A stretch of 64,000 nucleotides of DNA. It comes from Flavobacteriaceae bacterium (GTDB taxonomy: Bacteria; Bacteroidota; Bacteroidia; Flavobacteriales; Flavobacteriaceae). The position numbers and the translations under genes are program-made. A model generated the notes under the pieces. It was given only the letters and a program-made list of their open reading frames with translations, ran no database searches and had not been told where the DNA came from. Below, one piece after another: positions 8,800 to 18,511 of this stretch. The stretch covers positions 1 through 64,000 of the forward strand of contig JANQNQ010000003.1 in the NCBI GenBank assembly GCA_028279515.1. The letters are read 5' to 3'. Numbering within the stretch: the first letter of the stretch is position 1; the number at the start of each line of letters is the position of its first letter.

Positions 8800-9505
8800 A
8801 ATTAAATGCCTTATCGTAGATGATGAGCCGCCAGCCATCAGATTGTTGGAAAATTACGTTGGAAAAGTTTCTTTTTTGACCCATGTAAATTCGACTACCA
8901 GTCCGTTGGAGGCATTGGCACTACTGAATCAAGAAGAGATCGACCTCGTTTTTCTAGACATTCAAATGCCCGAATTGACAGGCTTGCAATTGTCCAAGAT
9001 CATTAAGGACCAGACCAAAGTGATCTTTACGACGGCCTATCCGCAATTTGCTTTGGAAAGCTATGAATTGAGTGCTGTTGATTATCTACTAAAACCCTTT
9101 GAATTTGAACGTTTCTACGAAGCGATTCTAAAGGTGAAGAAAGAACAGGAGGCAGGTCAACCAGAACAAAACAAGGCCAGCGATACATTCTTTTTCGTTA
9201 AAACAGATGGAAAAAACAATTTTGAAAAAGTAATGCTCAACGAGATATGTTATATCGAAGGCTTAAAAAATTATGTCGCCATTCACCTTAAAGACCGGCA
9301 GATCATCACCTACAACACGTTAAAGCATATTGAATCTCTACTGTCAAACATCTCTTTTGTAAAGGTGCACAAATCGTATATTGTCTCTTTGCAACACATC
9401 GACAAGACCGATTCACTTTCGGTATTTGTGAACGGAAAGAGCCTACCAATAGGAGATACGTACAAGCAAGACTTCTTTGAAAAGATCAAAGAGCGAAAGC
9501 TCTGA
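8792..9505 (+). CDS. LytTR-family response regulator
   Basis: A 237-residue two-domain regulator. The receiver (residues 1-120) has the acidic pair D10-D11, phospho-acceptor D56 (in VFLDIQMP), the switch Thr in TTAYP and Lys in LLKPF. The LytTR DNA-binding domain (about 135-235) carries IEGLKNYVAIH and VKVHKSYIVS. It is the partner of the kinase it overlaps. The gene for a DoxX membrane protein starts 63 bp downstream on the same strand. The pair's stimulus cannot be read from sequence; related pairs in Bacteroidota are largely uncharacterised. Confidence 0.93.
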   Translation: MSKIKCLIVDDEPPAIRLLENYVGKVSFLTHVNSTTSPLEALALLNQEEIDLVFLDIQMPELTGLQLSKIIKDQTKVIFTTAYPQFALESYELSAVDYLLKPFEFERFYEAILKVKKEQEAGQPEQNKASDTFFFVKTDGKNNFEKVMLNEICYIEGLKNYVAIHLKDRQIITYNTLKHIESLLSNISFVKVHKSYIVSLQHIDKTDSLSVFVNGKSLPIGDTYKQDFFEKIKERKL

Positions 9506-9568
9506 TCGCCATCGTACTGTAACAATAGTTGGGGTAGGGCGTCGTATGAGAAATCAACCACCCATCGT

Positions 9569-10003
9569 ATGACATTCATTCAATCGTTGCACAATTATGT
9601 GTATCCTAAACTTCTTTTTAAACTATTCACTTGGGGCACCCGAATTTTGCTCGCCATCGGATTTATTCCGTCAGGAATGAAAAAAGTGCTCGGTCAACGC
9701 TTTACCAATTTAGGAACCGATACCGCTGTTGGCTTCTTTTTTGAAGCTCTATATCAAACAGGATGGTATTGGAACTTTTTGGGCGTAATGCAAGTGCTTG
9801 CAGCTATTTTGCTATTGATACCTCGCACAGCTTTTCTCGGCGCTTTGCTATACTTACCCATCATCATAAATATTCTGTTCATTGTTAGTTCCATGGGTTT
9901 CCGAGGAACTCCCTACATCGCTGGATTAATGTTGCTTGCCAACCTTTATTTGTTATTCTGGGATCTCGACAAAACGAAAAGGATACTGAACGCTATTTTC
10001 TAG
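9569..10003 (+). CDS. DoxX-family membrane protein
   Basis: A 144-residue integral membrane protein with four hydrophobic helices, the typical DoxX size and layout: [17 protein letters not shown] near the N-terminus, then [32 protein letters not shown] and [16 protein letters not shown]. DoxX-type proteins are linked to quinol or redox chemistry in the inner membrane, but most members are unassigned. It follows the LytTR regulator by 63 bp and its stop overlaps the stop of the convergent ankyrin gene by 4 bp. Confidence 0.85.
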   Translation: MTFIQSLHNYVYPKLLFKLFTWGTRILLAIGFIPSGMKKVLGQRFTNLGTDTAVGFFFEALYQTGWYWNFLGVMQVLAAILLLIPRTAFLGALLYLPIIINILFIVSSMGFRGTPYIAGLMLLANLYLLFWDLDKTKRILNAIF

Positions 10004-10509
10004 TATAGCTTTACCTTGGTTTCTTTGGCTCCCAAAGACACTAAATAGTCTACTACTTCTTCGGCTTCTTCTCCGCCTTTTTGAGCATGGTGTAAAAGAG
10101 TAAACCCGTGTGGTCCCTTCGCGTGTAAAGCCTTCGGAAAAAGATCTAGCATAGGTTTAATAACATCCATCCGCCCGAATAAAGCGGCCGTGAATATGTT
10201 GGGTTGTGCACCTTTGTCGATCAAATACTGTGCAAGCGCTTTATAACCAACATGGCTTGCAGCACCCAATGCCGTTTCAAAATCTCCACGCCTCCAGTCA
10301 TGTGCAGCATTTAAGAGGGTAGGGTGTTCGGTTAATAATTCTTTCACCCTGTCAAATTTTCCATGCCCGGCACCAACAAACTCTTGTACCAGTTTAGGGT
10401 CCAATTGTGGTTCTTTTTCCTGTTCTTGCCCAATCAACAAATAGGGGGACAACGTCACCAATCCTGTGGTGATGATTCCTTTTTTTAAAAAGTCTTTCCG
10501 ATTCATCAT
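10000..10509 (-). CDS. Exported ankyrin-repeat protein
   Basis: A 169-residue protein with a Tat-like N-terminus: NRKDFLKKG followed by a moderately hydrophobic stretch, i.e. an R-K variant of the twin-arginine motif. The mature part holds about three ankyrin repeats ([57 protein letters not shown]). Ankyrin repeats mediate protein binding; no catalytic residues are visible. It lies just upstream-adjacent (15 bp) to the SMP-30-like gene's stop and probably shares its transcript. Confidence 0.82.
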   Translation of the reverse strand: MMNRKDFLKKGIITTGLVTLSPYLLIGQEQEKEPQLDPKLVQEFVGAGHGKFDRVKELLTEHPTLLNAAHDWRRGDFETALGAASHVGYKALAQYLIDKGAQPNIFTAALFGRMDVIKPMLDLFPKALHAKGPHGFTLLHHAQKGGEEAEEVVDYLVSLGAKETKVKLY

Positions 10510-10524
10510 GTTTGTATTAAAAGG

Positions 10525-11523
10525 TTATTTAAGTGTGAGTTTCAACACACAAACTTCATAGAGTTTCTCAGAAGGAAAAAGGGTTCCGTCTTCATTAAAA
10601 CTTCCGAATTGCGCATTGGCGATATAATAAAATTGGTCATTTACGATCTGGCCAGTGGTTGGATTGTTCATCATAGGGTGATTGATTTCTAAAGCTTCAG
10701 CCGTGGTTGCTTGAGTTCCGTTTGCGTTCAAGCTTAATTTTATCACGGTATTGATATCCGGCTGAATTCCTATTAAAGAATTATCGTAGAAATAGAGTCC
10801 GTCGATGCTTTCTCTTCTTGTGATCTTAACACCATCTGGAACCTGTAGTGGGGTTTGTTCTCCCGTCTTTGTGTTCATGACGGCTATCCCGCCTGAATGC
10901 GCTATATAAAGTGAACGTTCATCTCCCGAAAGTGTAATGCCGTTTGGGTATTTGATGAAGTCTGTCGTTGATAGCAACTCAAGACGGTCATGATTTCGGT
11001 CAACCTTATAAATGTGATGTTCACCAAACATATGTGTTGCGTAGACATCACCGTTGCTTGTGACCACGATGTCATTGAAAAAATGGACTTCCCCTTTGGT
11101 TTCTAGGGTGTATTTCTTCAGGAGTATCCCAGTGTCTAGGTCGTATTTGAAGATTCCGGCAGGTCTTCCGTCTGTATCGTCTTTCAATGAATAGCCTTTC
11201 AAATTATCACCTCCAGAGCTACAAAGCCAGAGCCATCTTCTCTCGGGGTCTATTTCCATTCCGATGATCATCCAAAGCCCGTCTTGCTTTGATTCAATGA
11301 AATCTGCAATCTTTCCGTCAGGAAAAACCTTGACTACTTTTCCTTTACGAGTGCTTCCAACAAAGAAACTTCCTGTCTTGGTATCATAGGCAAGACTCTC
11401 TGGTAAAAGATCTTTTTCTGGGATTGTAAATGCGATATTACTTTGATTAAGGGTACTATTGTCTTGGGCGTAGCAAAAAACGAAGCATGAAAGGTATAAA
11501 GCGATGAGTGTAGTAGTTTTCAT
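10525..11523 (-). CDS. Exported SMP-30/gluconolactonase-like beta-propeller protein
   Basis: A 332-residue protein with a signal peptide (MKTTTLIALYLSCFVFCYA). The mature sequence shows propeller blades of the SMP-30/LRE group: ESLAYDTKTGSFFVGSTRKG, GMEIDPERRWLWLCSS, FNDIVVTSNGDVYATHMF, PNGITLSGDERSLYIAHSG. The acidic and Asn residues in FND and PNG match the usual metal-binding positions of the family, so a Ca-dependent lactonase is possible; the substrate is unknown. ATG 11523 begins the signal peptide; TTG 11529 would add two residues. It precedes the ankyrin gene by 15 bp on the same strand. Confidence 0.82.
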   Translation of the reverse strand: MKTTTLIALYLSCFVFCYAQDNSTLNQSNIAFTIPEKDLLPESLAYDTKTGSFFVGSTRKGKVVKVFPDGKIADFIESKQDGLWMIIGMEIDPERRWLWLCSSGGDNLKGYSLKDDTDGRPAGIFKYDLDTGILLKKYTLETKGEVHFFNDIVVTSNGDVYATHMFGEHHIYKVDRNHDRLELLSTTDFIKYPNGITLSGDERSLYIAHSGGIAVMNTKTGEQTPLQVPDGVKITRRESIDGLYFYDNSLIGIQPDINTVIKLSLNANGTQATTAEALEINHPMMNNPTTGQIVNDQFYYIANAQFGSFNEDGTLFPSEKLYEVCVLKLTLK

Positions 11524-11631
11524 GAGCAATGTTTTGATTTTAAGTTACTTATATTCGATTGTGTTGTGAGATTTATTATTCGAAGACCGTTGAATTTTGT
11601 GTGTACAGATGTTCACTTTATGTGAATGGAT

Positions 11632-13851
11632 TTATTTGATGATTGTCTTAGAGAATTTGACGATAAACAACTGACTGCTTGTAAATGGCGGTCGAGGTGA
11701 TAGTTGGTCGCGGTCTACATTGGCATTGTGATTATAGACAACAAAAAGGTCGGTTCCTTCTATCGGATTGTATCGAAACCGAAGGTTCCAGGTCATTTTG
11801 TCGGCACGAGTATCGTATTGTAGATATGAATTGAGCGTTGCCTTTGCAGAAAAGTTGAATTTTAAACGAGAAAAATAGCGGCTAAGATTGACCTTTCTAG
11901 AGACATTTTGGGTATAGCGTTCTGGAAATCGAAGTTGGTTGTATGCGCCTCCGAGTTCGGCTTTAAAATTTTTGCTGACGTCATAAGAAACGTTGTATGA
12001 CAAGGTAAATTGATTTCCTCCATAGAATTCACCAAATTCAGTATCCAAGCGTATTTGATAGGGTTTTGCATTGCCCGTTACGAATATCGGATTGAACTTC
12101 CACATCACATAACGATCACTAGGGATGGTGATACCATCGGCGATTTCCCAGTCTGAGTATAGATTGTCTTCTTGATATATGGGGAAGAACATGGTTAATC
12201 GTCCGCCTTTTTTGTGTATGGCAGTTAGGTATATATTGGTTTGAAAAAGCCCAGGCTGTCCCGTATTTGACAACCAGTTCTTTGTAAAATAGTGCCCCAT
12301 TGAAAGGAATTGAAGAAATGAGTGGTTGCTATAGGCTTTTCTCCATCCATGATTTAGGACCAGCCTTTTGGTATTGGGCTGCTCAACAAAACCAAGCCTC
12401 GGATTAAAATCTTCTGTATATTCTCTAAATCGATAATTGATCCCAAAACCGTTGTTTTTAAAGGTGTTTAGCGATGCTCCGTACATGGGTTTCCAATCGC
12501 CCATTTCTTGATCAAATGTGACCCCAGCGGTAAACTGTGTTCTAATGGTATTTGTAATCCTAATATTGGCATCAACCGCCAGTAAGTGATTGTTTAGTTC
12601 ATCACCGATTCGGTTGGTATTGATGAGGCCTATGTATGACCCAAGATTTCCCACGTTTTTCTTTAGGCGTATAACACTGTGATTGGTAGACCCCACAAGG
12701 TCTTCGACCTCATGTGTTTGCATTGAGAGCATTCCGTACTGTAATCCACTATTTCCTCCTGTAAATCGCAGTCCCGCAACAATAGGAACGGCAGCGCCAT
12801 CTTGAATTCCGATTCTTCTAGAATTGAACAATCTATGGTCAAACTGATTGGCATTGAAGAGGTCGGCATTTTCTAAAAAGAAAAGCCGCTTTTCTGGTAA
12901 GAAGATCGGGAAACGGGAGATATTTATGATCCTATCATCTGCTTCAGCTTGTGCGAAATCGGTATTTAGGGTGAAGTCTATGGTATGACTTGCATTGGGC
13001 TTGTATTTTACATCCAACCCAACGTTGCTTAAGATCTTGTCTAAGGTTCTATTATCGGAAAATTTCTTTTCTTCTAGAAACAGTGTGCTATTGGTGTAGG
13101 TCGTTTGTGCTTCATTGAGCGTATTTTCACTGATATAGTTGGCCTTGACATAGGGCGTAATGTACAAAGGCTTTGCCGCCGGAAGATTTTGAAAACGAAT
13201 CTCCTCCGAATTTGTAAAGTGATACAAGGCGGCTGGAATGTCGGGAGCATTTAACGGAGCCACCATAAGCTCATTCTTTAATTTGTATTTTACAGCGGCT
13301 TTAATCCCCATGATATTCTCGGACGCCATTTTATATCGTAAAGATGAAAATGGGATGCGTATCTCGGTACTCCAGCCGTTGTCAAGGATCGTCGATCGAA
13401 CGGTCCAAAAAGTATTCCACGAAGTATTGAACTCTTCTCCATTTCGGCTTACTTCCATGTCTTGCCTGGCGCCCAAAGGATTTGTCCTGAAAACAAGTGT
13501 GTTGATCTTATCATTATAGGTGTCCAGATGAATTTGAATGTAGTCATCCTTCAGTTGTACCGCATCGCGTTCGAGCGTGGTAGCAAAAAGTTGAGATGGA
13601 TCCAAGTAGGTACAGACCCCAGAAATGTAGAGGTACGTATCATCATACAATACTCTGATTGTTGCGCTTTCGGTTGCCGGGAGTCCTAAATTAGGCTCTA
13701 TCTGTTTAAAGTCATATAGGATATAGGCGTGTTGCCATTCATTGGTAGTTACCTGACCATCCAACTCAATGGGCGTCTCGACTTTTGGGATATTAATTGG
13801 GTTTTGTGCAAATAGGTAAGTGGGCAGCAGTGCTAAAATAATGTATCTCAT
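11632..13851 (-). CDS. DUF5916 outer-membrane protein with CBM9-like domain
   Basis: A 739-residue exported protein (short signal MRYIILALLPTYLFA). Residues about 20-215 form a carbohydrate-binding family 9 / DOMON-like beta-sandwich (PIELDGQVTTNEW, LYDDTYLYISGVC, DDYIQIHLDTYND). The rest is DUF5916: FPIFLPEKRLFFLENADLF, then alternating amphipathic beta-strands ending in an aromatic-rich C-terminus, as in an outer-membrane barrel. Such proteins are widespread in marine Bacteroidota; the substrate is unproven. ATG 13851. It is divergent from the second LytS kinase gene at 14061, so that two-component pair may control it. Confidence 0.85.
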   Translation of the reverse strand: MRYIILALLPTYLFAQNPINIPKVETPIELDGQVTTNEWQHAYILYDFKQIEPNLGLPATESATIRVLYDDTYLYISGVCTYLDPSQLFATTLERDAVQLKDDYIQIHLDTYNDKINTLVFRTNPLGARQDMEVSRNGEEFNTSWNTFWTVRSTILDNGWSTEIRIPFSSLRYKMASENIMGIKAAVKYKLKNELMVAPLNAPDIPAALYHFTNSEEIRFQNLPAAKPLYITPYVKANYISENTLNEAQTTYTNSTLFLEEKKFSDNRTLDKILSNVGLDVKYKPNASHTIDFTLNTDFAQAEADDRIINISRFPIFLPEKRLFFLENADLFNANQFDHRLFNSRRIGIQDGAAVPIVAGLRFTGGNSGLQYGMLSMQTHEVEDLVGSTNHSVIRLKKNVGNLGSYIGLINTNRIGDELNNHLLAVDANIRITNTIRTQFTAGVTFDQEMGDWKPMYGASLNTFKNNGFGINYRFREYTEDFNPRLGFVEQPNTKRLVLNHGWRKAYSNHSFLQFLSMGHYFTKNWLSNTGQPGLFQTNIYLTAIHKKGGRLTMFFPIYQEDNLYSDWEIADGITIPSDRYVMWKFNPIFVTGNAKPYQIRLDTEFGEFYGGNQFTLSYNVSYDVSKNFKAELGGAYNQLRFPERYTQNVSRKVNLSRYFSRLKFNFSAKATLNSYLQYDTRADKMTWNLRFRYNPIEGTDLFVVYNHNANVDRDQLSPRPPFTSSQLFIVKFSKTIIK

Positions 13852-14039
13852 GAACGAATGTTATCTTGATGGAACATGAAACCAAAATAGTACGGAAGAG
13901 GTCGCTGCTGCACCTTTTTATATCAACCAATACCACAGGAATGTATATTAATGGGATGTTTATGTATTTCAGAAATATCGTGTTCACATAAACTAAGAGG
14001 GCATAGGCATAAAAAAGATGCAAACGAAAATATAAATGC

Positions 14040-14047
14040 TAGTTTTG
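14040..14047 (+). promoter_or_regulatory. Bacteroidota -7 box (TAGTTTTG) for the second kinase operon
   Basis: An exact TAnnTTTG match 13 bp before the ATG at 14061, implying a very short leader for the kinase-regulator operon. No clear TTTG -33 box is visible at 17-23 bp upstream, so confidence is moderate. Confidence 0.5.
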
Positions 14048-14060
14048 TGAGTTGACGATT

Positions 14061-15107
14061 ATGAAAAATGTGAACGCGAAACATATAGCCTATCATCTGA
14101 TCTTTTGGATTGCGATCATGCTGGCCTTTGCCATATCAGAATGGGGATACCGGCAAACACTGGCTGACGCAATCATTTTTGAGCTGCTATACCTACCTGC
14201 GCGTTTGATCGCTGTGTATGTCAATTGGTTTGTGCTCATCCCTAAATATTTGTATAAGAATCGTTGGCTTACATATTTTGTTTCGCTGGTACTATTGTTG
14301 GCCACAATGGCAATACTTCATCGAGCATTTGCTCTTTACTGGGGATATCCAACGTTCTTTCCAGAATGGATGACCGAGGGCCCTAAACTATGGAAACCCT
14401 CGAGGTTATTGCAAGCGACCCTTATTATAGTTTCTCCTGTTGCTTTTACCACTGGTTTTAAGTTGTTCATGGATTGGTACAAAGAAAAACAAGAGACCGA
14501 GGTGTTACGAAGGGAGAAGATAGCAGCAGAGCTTAAGTTTTTACGCTCACAAACAAATCCGCATTTTCTTTTTAATACCCTCAACAGTATTTATGGTTTG
14601 GCTCTCGAAAGGTCTGAAAAGACCCCTAGCTTGATTCTAAAACTTTCAGACATCTTGAGCTATACCTTATATGAATCGAACACAGAAAAGGTTCCGCTGA
14701 CAAAGGAGTTAGCCCTCATAGAGAATATCCTTGCTCTGGAAAAAGAACGCTATGAAAAACGCGTGATGATTGATTATAAAGCTGAAGGGGAGGTTGACGG
14801 AATCGAAATTCCACCTTTGATATTGGTTCCATTTATAGAGAACGCTTTTAAACATGGACTTAAAAATGAAGATAAGACGGGGTGGATACACATCAGAATC
14901 AAGTCTTCTGCTTCTCAATTACTCTTTTCTATCGAAAATAGTATTGCGTCTATTGTGGATACCAATTCGTCTGGCGGACTTGGGCTTCAAAATATCAAAC
15001 GCAGGCTAGAGTTACTATATGGGGATCAAAAACGACTAACTATACATGAAACGAAAAAAAGTTTTGCGGTAAACTTAACCATTAATTTTCCTGAACATGT
15101 CACTTAA
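14061..15107 (+). CDS. LytS-type sensor histidine kinase
   Basis: A 348-residue kinase with four transmembrane helices (residues ~8-140), linker DWYKEKQETEVLRREK, phospho-acceptor motif TNPHFLFNTLN, N box IENAFKHG and the terminal GGLGLQNIKRRLELLY G-box. ATG 14061 is preferred to TTG 14052. The gene overlaps its regulator by 11 bp (15097-15107), so translation is coupled. It is related to but clearly distinct from the kinases at 7744 and 55653. The divergent DUF5916 gene is the closest candidate target. Confidence 0.92.
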   Translation: MKNVNAKHIAYHLIFWIAIMLAFAISEWGYRQTLADAIIFELLYLPARLIAVYVNWFVLIPKYLYKNRWLTYFVSLVLLLATMAILHRAFALYWGYPTFFPEWMTEGPKLWKPSRLLQATLIIVSPVAFTTGFKLFMDWYKEKQETEVLRREKIAAELKFLRSQTNPHFLFNTLNSIYGLALERSEKTPSLILKLSDILSYTLYESNTEKVPLTKELALIENILALEKERYEKRVMIDYKAEGEVDGIEIPPLILVPFIENAFKHGLKNEDKTGWIHIRIKSSASQLLFSIENSIASIVDTNSSGGLGLQNIKRRLELLYGDQKRLTIHETKKSFAVNLTINFPEHVT

Positions 15108-15798
15108 ATGTCTGATTGTAGATGACGAACCCATTGCTCAGAATATTATTAAAGGGTTCATCGCTGATATTCCACACTTGGAGGTGTTTGCAGTTTGCAA
15201 CAATGCCATGGAAGCGCTCAATATATTGCAGGAAAATACAATAGATATTTTATTCCTTGATATTGAAATGCCAAAGATCACAGGGCTAAGTTTTTTGAAA
15301 ACGCTTGATCGTCCTCCGGCAACCATTATCACAACAGCATACCGCGAATTCGCGTTGGAAGGGTTTGAACTTAACGTTGTGGATTATCTATTAAAACCGT
15401 TTTCGTTCGAACGCTTTTTGAAAGCCGTCAACAAGGTAGCTTCACCACAAAAAACGACACAAGCAAACAATGCACCAACAACTTCAGAGTTTGCTTATTT
15501 TAAGGTGGATCGAAAAAATGTACGAGTAGACTTTAGTGAGGTCGTATATATCGAGGGATTGAGTAATTATGTCAAAATACATCTATCAGATCGTCATCTT
15601 GTTGTTTATCATAAATTGGTTGATCTAGAAGAGCTATTACCTAAAGAACGGTTTGTAAGAATACACAAGTCGTATATCATTGCATTCAATAGTATCACTG
15701 CCTATGGCAGCGATTACGTAGAGTTGGGTGAAATTCAACTTTCAATAGGCAATACCTACAAAGCCCACTTTTTACAAATAATAGATTCCATTGGTTAA
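15097..15798 (+). CDS. LytTR-family response regulator
   Basis: A 233-residue regulator: receiver domain with D9-D10 and phospho-acceptor D55 (FLDIEMP), TTAYREFALEGFELNVVDYLLKPF, then a LytTR DNA-binding domain (YIEGLSNYVKIHLSD, VRIHKSYIIAF). It is closely similar to the regulator at 54188-54889, more so than to the one at 8792-9505; the string ALEGxELNVVDYLLKPF is shared, which suggests duplication. It ends just before a terminator hairpin and converges on the TonB receptor gene. Confidence 0.93.
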   Translation: MSLKCLIVDDEPIAQNIIKGFIADIPHLEVFAVCNNAMEALNILQENTIDILFLDIEMPKITGLSFLKTLDRPPATIITTAYREFALEGFELNVVDYLLKPFSFERFLKAVNKVASPQKTTQANNAPTTSEFAYFKVDRKNVRVDFSEVVYIEGLSNYVKIHLSDRHLVVYHKLVDLEELLPKERFVRIHKSYIIAFNSITAYGSDYVELGEIQLSIGNTYKAHFLQIIDSIG

Positions 15799-15801
15799 AA
15801 A

Positions 15802-15840
15802 TGACCAACAGCCGCATGACTGCTGGTCAAGTCTATTTTT
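15802..15840. terminator. Rho-independent terminator between convergent genes
   Basis: A 10-bp stem with one mismatch, TGACCAACAG (15802-15811) and CTGCTGGTCA (15820-15829), with an 8-nt loop, followed by GTCTATTTTT. It ends the kinase-regulator operon; the TonB receptor gene stops at 15839 on the other strand. Confidence 0.8.
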
Positions 15841-18022
15841 AATGATGGTGTTTATTTCCGAAAGGACGTAAAATAACGCCCAGACTAAATATGAAACCAT
15901 CGTTAGGAGCGTAGATATCAGGGAAAGTTGGATTCTCATGGGGTGGTAAATCCAAAGTAGAAAACCTACTTTGTCTGCGATCCGTAAAGTTTTCGAAATT
16001 GGCGAAAACGCTCCCCCAATCAAAATTTCTAACGGCTAAAAAACCCATGGTGATATAATCTTGAGTCTCTGTATTGTTAGATAATAATTGCGTTCCGGTG
16101 TAATAGGCTTCATATCCCAAACGCCATTTTTCCGACTCATACATGACGACGGTTCCGGCATTGTGTCGTGCCGTCAGTGGTTTTTGAGGATTTCCGGGTA
16201 AATAATTCAATCGGGCATCAATAAATGCATAGTTGATGAACCATCTGAAATCTTTATAGCTGAATTTCACGTTGGTCTCGGCTCCTTTACTTAAGATGGT
16301 ACCGTCGGCGTTCTCAAATTCAAAGGTATCTGTGCCTGTGCTGTTTAACAGTAATCCGTCTTTAATAGCGGTTAGATAAAACAGCTGATTGATAGATATG
16401 GTAACCTCATCTGTTAAGCTTCCTTGGTAGTTAAAATCAATATTAGCGCCATATGAGCGTTCTGCCTCCAGAGTATCTTTGTCTATAGGCTGAATACCTT
16501 CAAAGTTGATAAAGGCAGCTTCCTCCGTAAAAATGTCTGGGATCTTATAGCCCAGTCCGCCTCCAATTCTGCTCGAAAAGGAATTCCCCGACTTAAATAA
16601 CAACGAAATACGCGGAAGCGCAAAAAAGCCCCAATCTCGGGAATAGTCAGCACGCAATCCTGTTTCAAGGATCCATTGTTCTGAAAGGTCAACAACGTTA
16701 TTCGCAAAAAGACCAAGCGTAAGATCCTTTTGATCTCTTTCGAGCACACTATTGGTCTCGTCGAAGTTTGACGAATAGAGATTGGCACCCAACACCCAAT
16801 TAGAACGATCGCTATTTCTCTGATAACTGGCCTCAGTAAATGTGTTCCATTGTATGCCTCTAAAGGTAAGGTCAGGAATTACGAGGTCTCGGTTAAAGTA
16901 GGAAATACTATTCTTTACGGTAAAGGATTGAATCGAATCGATCTTGGTTTCAAACACAGCTTGTGTAGAGATTCGCCTTGAAACGTTCTCTTCGGTGTAT
17001 TGGTGAATTCCACCTTGACCATTTTCAATAAGTTCAATATCGCCACCGCGACGATCGTCATAATTTACCAGCATACCCAACCATGCCGTTGTATTTTCCG
17101 AAGGATAATAAAACACTTTTGGGTTTACGGTAACCGAATAGGTCTGCGGAAGGTTGCTAAATCCATCATCTTCTGGGTCATAGGCTTTTTGATAATTGCC
17201 CGACCCATAAAGCGCCACACCCCAGCGTTCGTTTCGACTACTGTAGAATACATTTGCAGTGCTACCTGACGCTTGAGTTTGTGTGAGCATAATGTCCAAT
17301 TCTGGTTCATGTTCTGGAGCTCTGGATACAATATTCACCAATCCGGCGATGGCACCGCCACCATAAAGCGTAGAAGAACTTCCTTTAATGATCTCAAACT
17401 GCTTGATATCTATCGGAGGTATGTGCATGATACTGAGCCCACTTGCCAAACCACCGTATAGCGGAAATCCGTCTCGAAGCAATTGTGTGTAACGTCCGTC
17501 GAGCCCTTGAATTCGAATGTTGTTGTTGCCACTACTCAGCGACGTTTGTTGCATTTGAATTCCGGTACTTTCACGCAGCACCATAGAAATGTTGGTGGAA
17601 TTCATCATGTTTTTTTCCTGAAGTTCTTCACCACCGATTAACTCAACCCTTGTCGGAATTCTGCGAATCGTTCTTGTCGTTCTAGTCGATTGTAGCACCA
17701 CCTCATCGAGTTCGTCTGCACTTTCCTGTAATGTGAAGACCAAGGCTTCACTAGCAGGGGTGCTGATATCGTTTTCAATCGTTTCGAAACCCACGTACGA
17801 TATCACCAAGTGGTGTGTACCGTCCGGGATATTGCTAAAACTGGCAATACCTTGAGCATTCGTAATGGTTCCGACATCCAGATCTTCGAGGTATACCGAT
17901 GCGCCCATTAATGGTTCGTTATGTTCACTAGTAAACACTTTTATCTGTAAGTCGCTTGTTTGCGCATTGGTGTAGCCCAAACACAGCATGATAAGCCAAA
18001 GGCTTATTATTCTATAATTCAT
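15839..18022 (-). CDS. TonB-dependent outer-membrane receptor (probable metal uptake)
   Basis: A 727-residue receptor. The signal peptide (MNYRIISLWLIMLCLGYTNAQ) is followed by a carboxypeptidase-regulatory-like domain (residues ~24-105: GASVYLEDLDVGTITNAQG), a plug (RIPTRVELIGGEELQEKN, SSTLYGGGAIAGLVNIVSRAPE) and a ~22-strand barrel. The extreme C-terminus is GNKHHH; three terminal histidines are unusual because barrels normally end in an aromatic residue. ATG 18022 begins the signal; an in-frame ATG at 18079 would add 19 residues ahead of it. The DUF6660 Cys/His-rich gene lies just upstream on the same strand. Together they suggest uptake of a metal or metal chelate, which is an inference. 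Confidence 0.9.
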   Translation of the reverse strand: MNYRIISLWLIMLCLGYTNAQTSDLQIKVFTSEHNEPLMGASVYLEDLDVGTITNAQGIASFSNIPDGTHHLVISYVGFETIENDISTPASEALVFTLQESADELDEVVLQSTRTTRTIRRIPTRVELIGGEELQEKNMMNSTNISMVLRESTGIQMQQTSLSSGNNNIRIQGLDGRYTQLLRDGFPLYGGLASGLSIMHIPPIDIKQFEIIKGSSSTLYGGGAIAGLVNIVSRAPEHEPELDIMLTQTQASGSTANVFYSSRNERWGVALYGSGNYQKAYDPEDDGFSNLPQTYSVTVNPKVFYYPSENTTAWLGMLVNYDDRRGGDIELIENGQGGIHQYTEENVSRRISTQAVFETKIDSIQSFTVKNSISYFNRDLVIPDLTFRGIQWNTFTEASYQRNSDRSNWVLGANLYSSNFDETNSVLERDQKDLTLGLFANNVVDLSEQWILETGLRADYSRDWGFFALPRISLLFKSGNSFSSRIGGGLGYKIPDIFTEEAAFINFEGIQPIDKDTLEAERSYGANIDFNYQGSLTDEVTISINQLFYLTAIKDGLLLNSTGTDTFEFENADGTILSKGAETNVKFSYKDFRWFINYAFIDARLNYLPGNPQKPLTARHNAGTVVMYESEKWRLGYEAYYTGTQLLSNNTETQDYITMGFLAVRNFDWGSVFANFENFTDRRQSRFSTLDLPPHENPTFPDIYAPNDGFIFSLGVILRPFGNKHHH

Positions 18023-18072
18023 TCTTGATTTGATTTGTATTACTAAAAAATAAGAGAGTCTTATACGATATG

Positions 18073-18375
18073 TTAGCAATACATTTGTGGAGGCTGAAGA
18101 AGAGTTAAGGTGATATCTTTTGGAAAACCTGCGGTTAATGAAGGAATTCTACTTGGAAGCTCTACTATATCCAAGTTTGGTTGAATGATTTCTACTTTGA
18201 TAACATGGGTGTGACAGCAATGGCAGTGACAAAAGGGAGAACAAGGGTCTTCTTCACCGTGTTCGTGCTTATCATTCATTTCAATGGCACAGCTTTCATC
18301 TTCGACCGCATCATTGCAGGGCATGACATTTAGCCCTAAAAAATAGATCGATATGAAAATTGCCAATACCTTCAA
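18073..18375 (-). CDS. DUF6660 family small exported Cys/His-rich protein
   Basis: A 100-residue protein with an N-terminal signal (MKVLAIFISIYFLGLNVMP) and a metal-ligand-like centre: acidic/His stretch DKHEHGEEDPCSPFCHCHCCHTHV. This CSPFCHCHCCH block marks DUF6660, which sits beside TonB receptors in many Bacteroidota. It is likely a periplasmic metal-binding partner of the receptor at 15839; the metal (Zn or Cu) cannot be told from sequence. ATG 18375. Its stop lies 51 bp before the receptor's ATG, so the two are probably one transcript, with DUF6660 first. Confidence 0.85.
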   Translation of the reverse strand: MKVLAIFISIYFLGLNVMPCNDAVEDESCAIEMNDKHEHGEEDPCSPFCHCHCCHTHVIKVEIIQPNLDIVELPSRIPSLTAGFPKDITLTLLQPPQMYC

Positions 18376-18511
18376 AATTTCTTTTTGTTACAACAAAGAT
18401 AGCAGAAATGAAATGCAACAGCATAACAACATAATCGAAAATGATTGACCTCGTTTAAGACTTAGCTGTAACATCCTTTTCAATCTTACGTCTTTACTAT
18501 AAAGAAATGTA

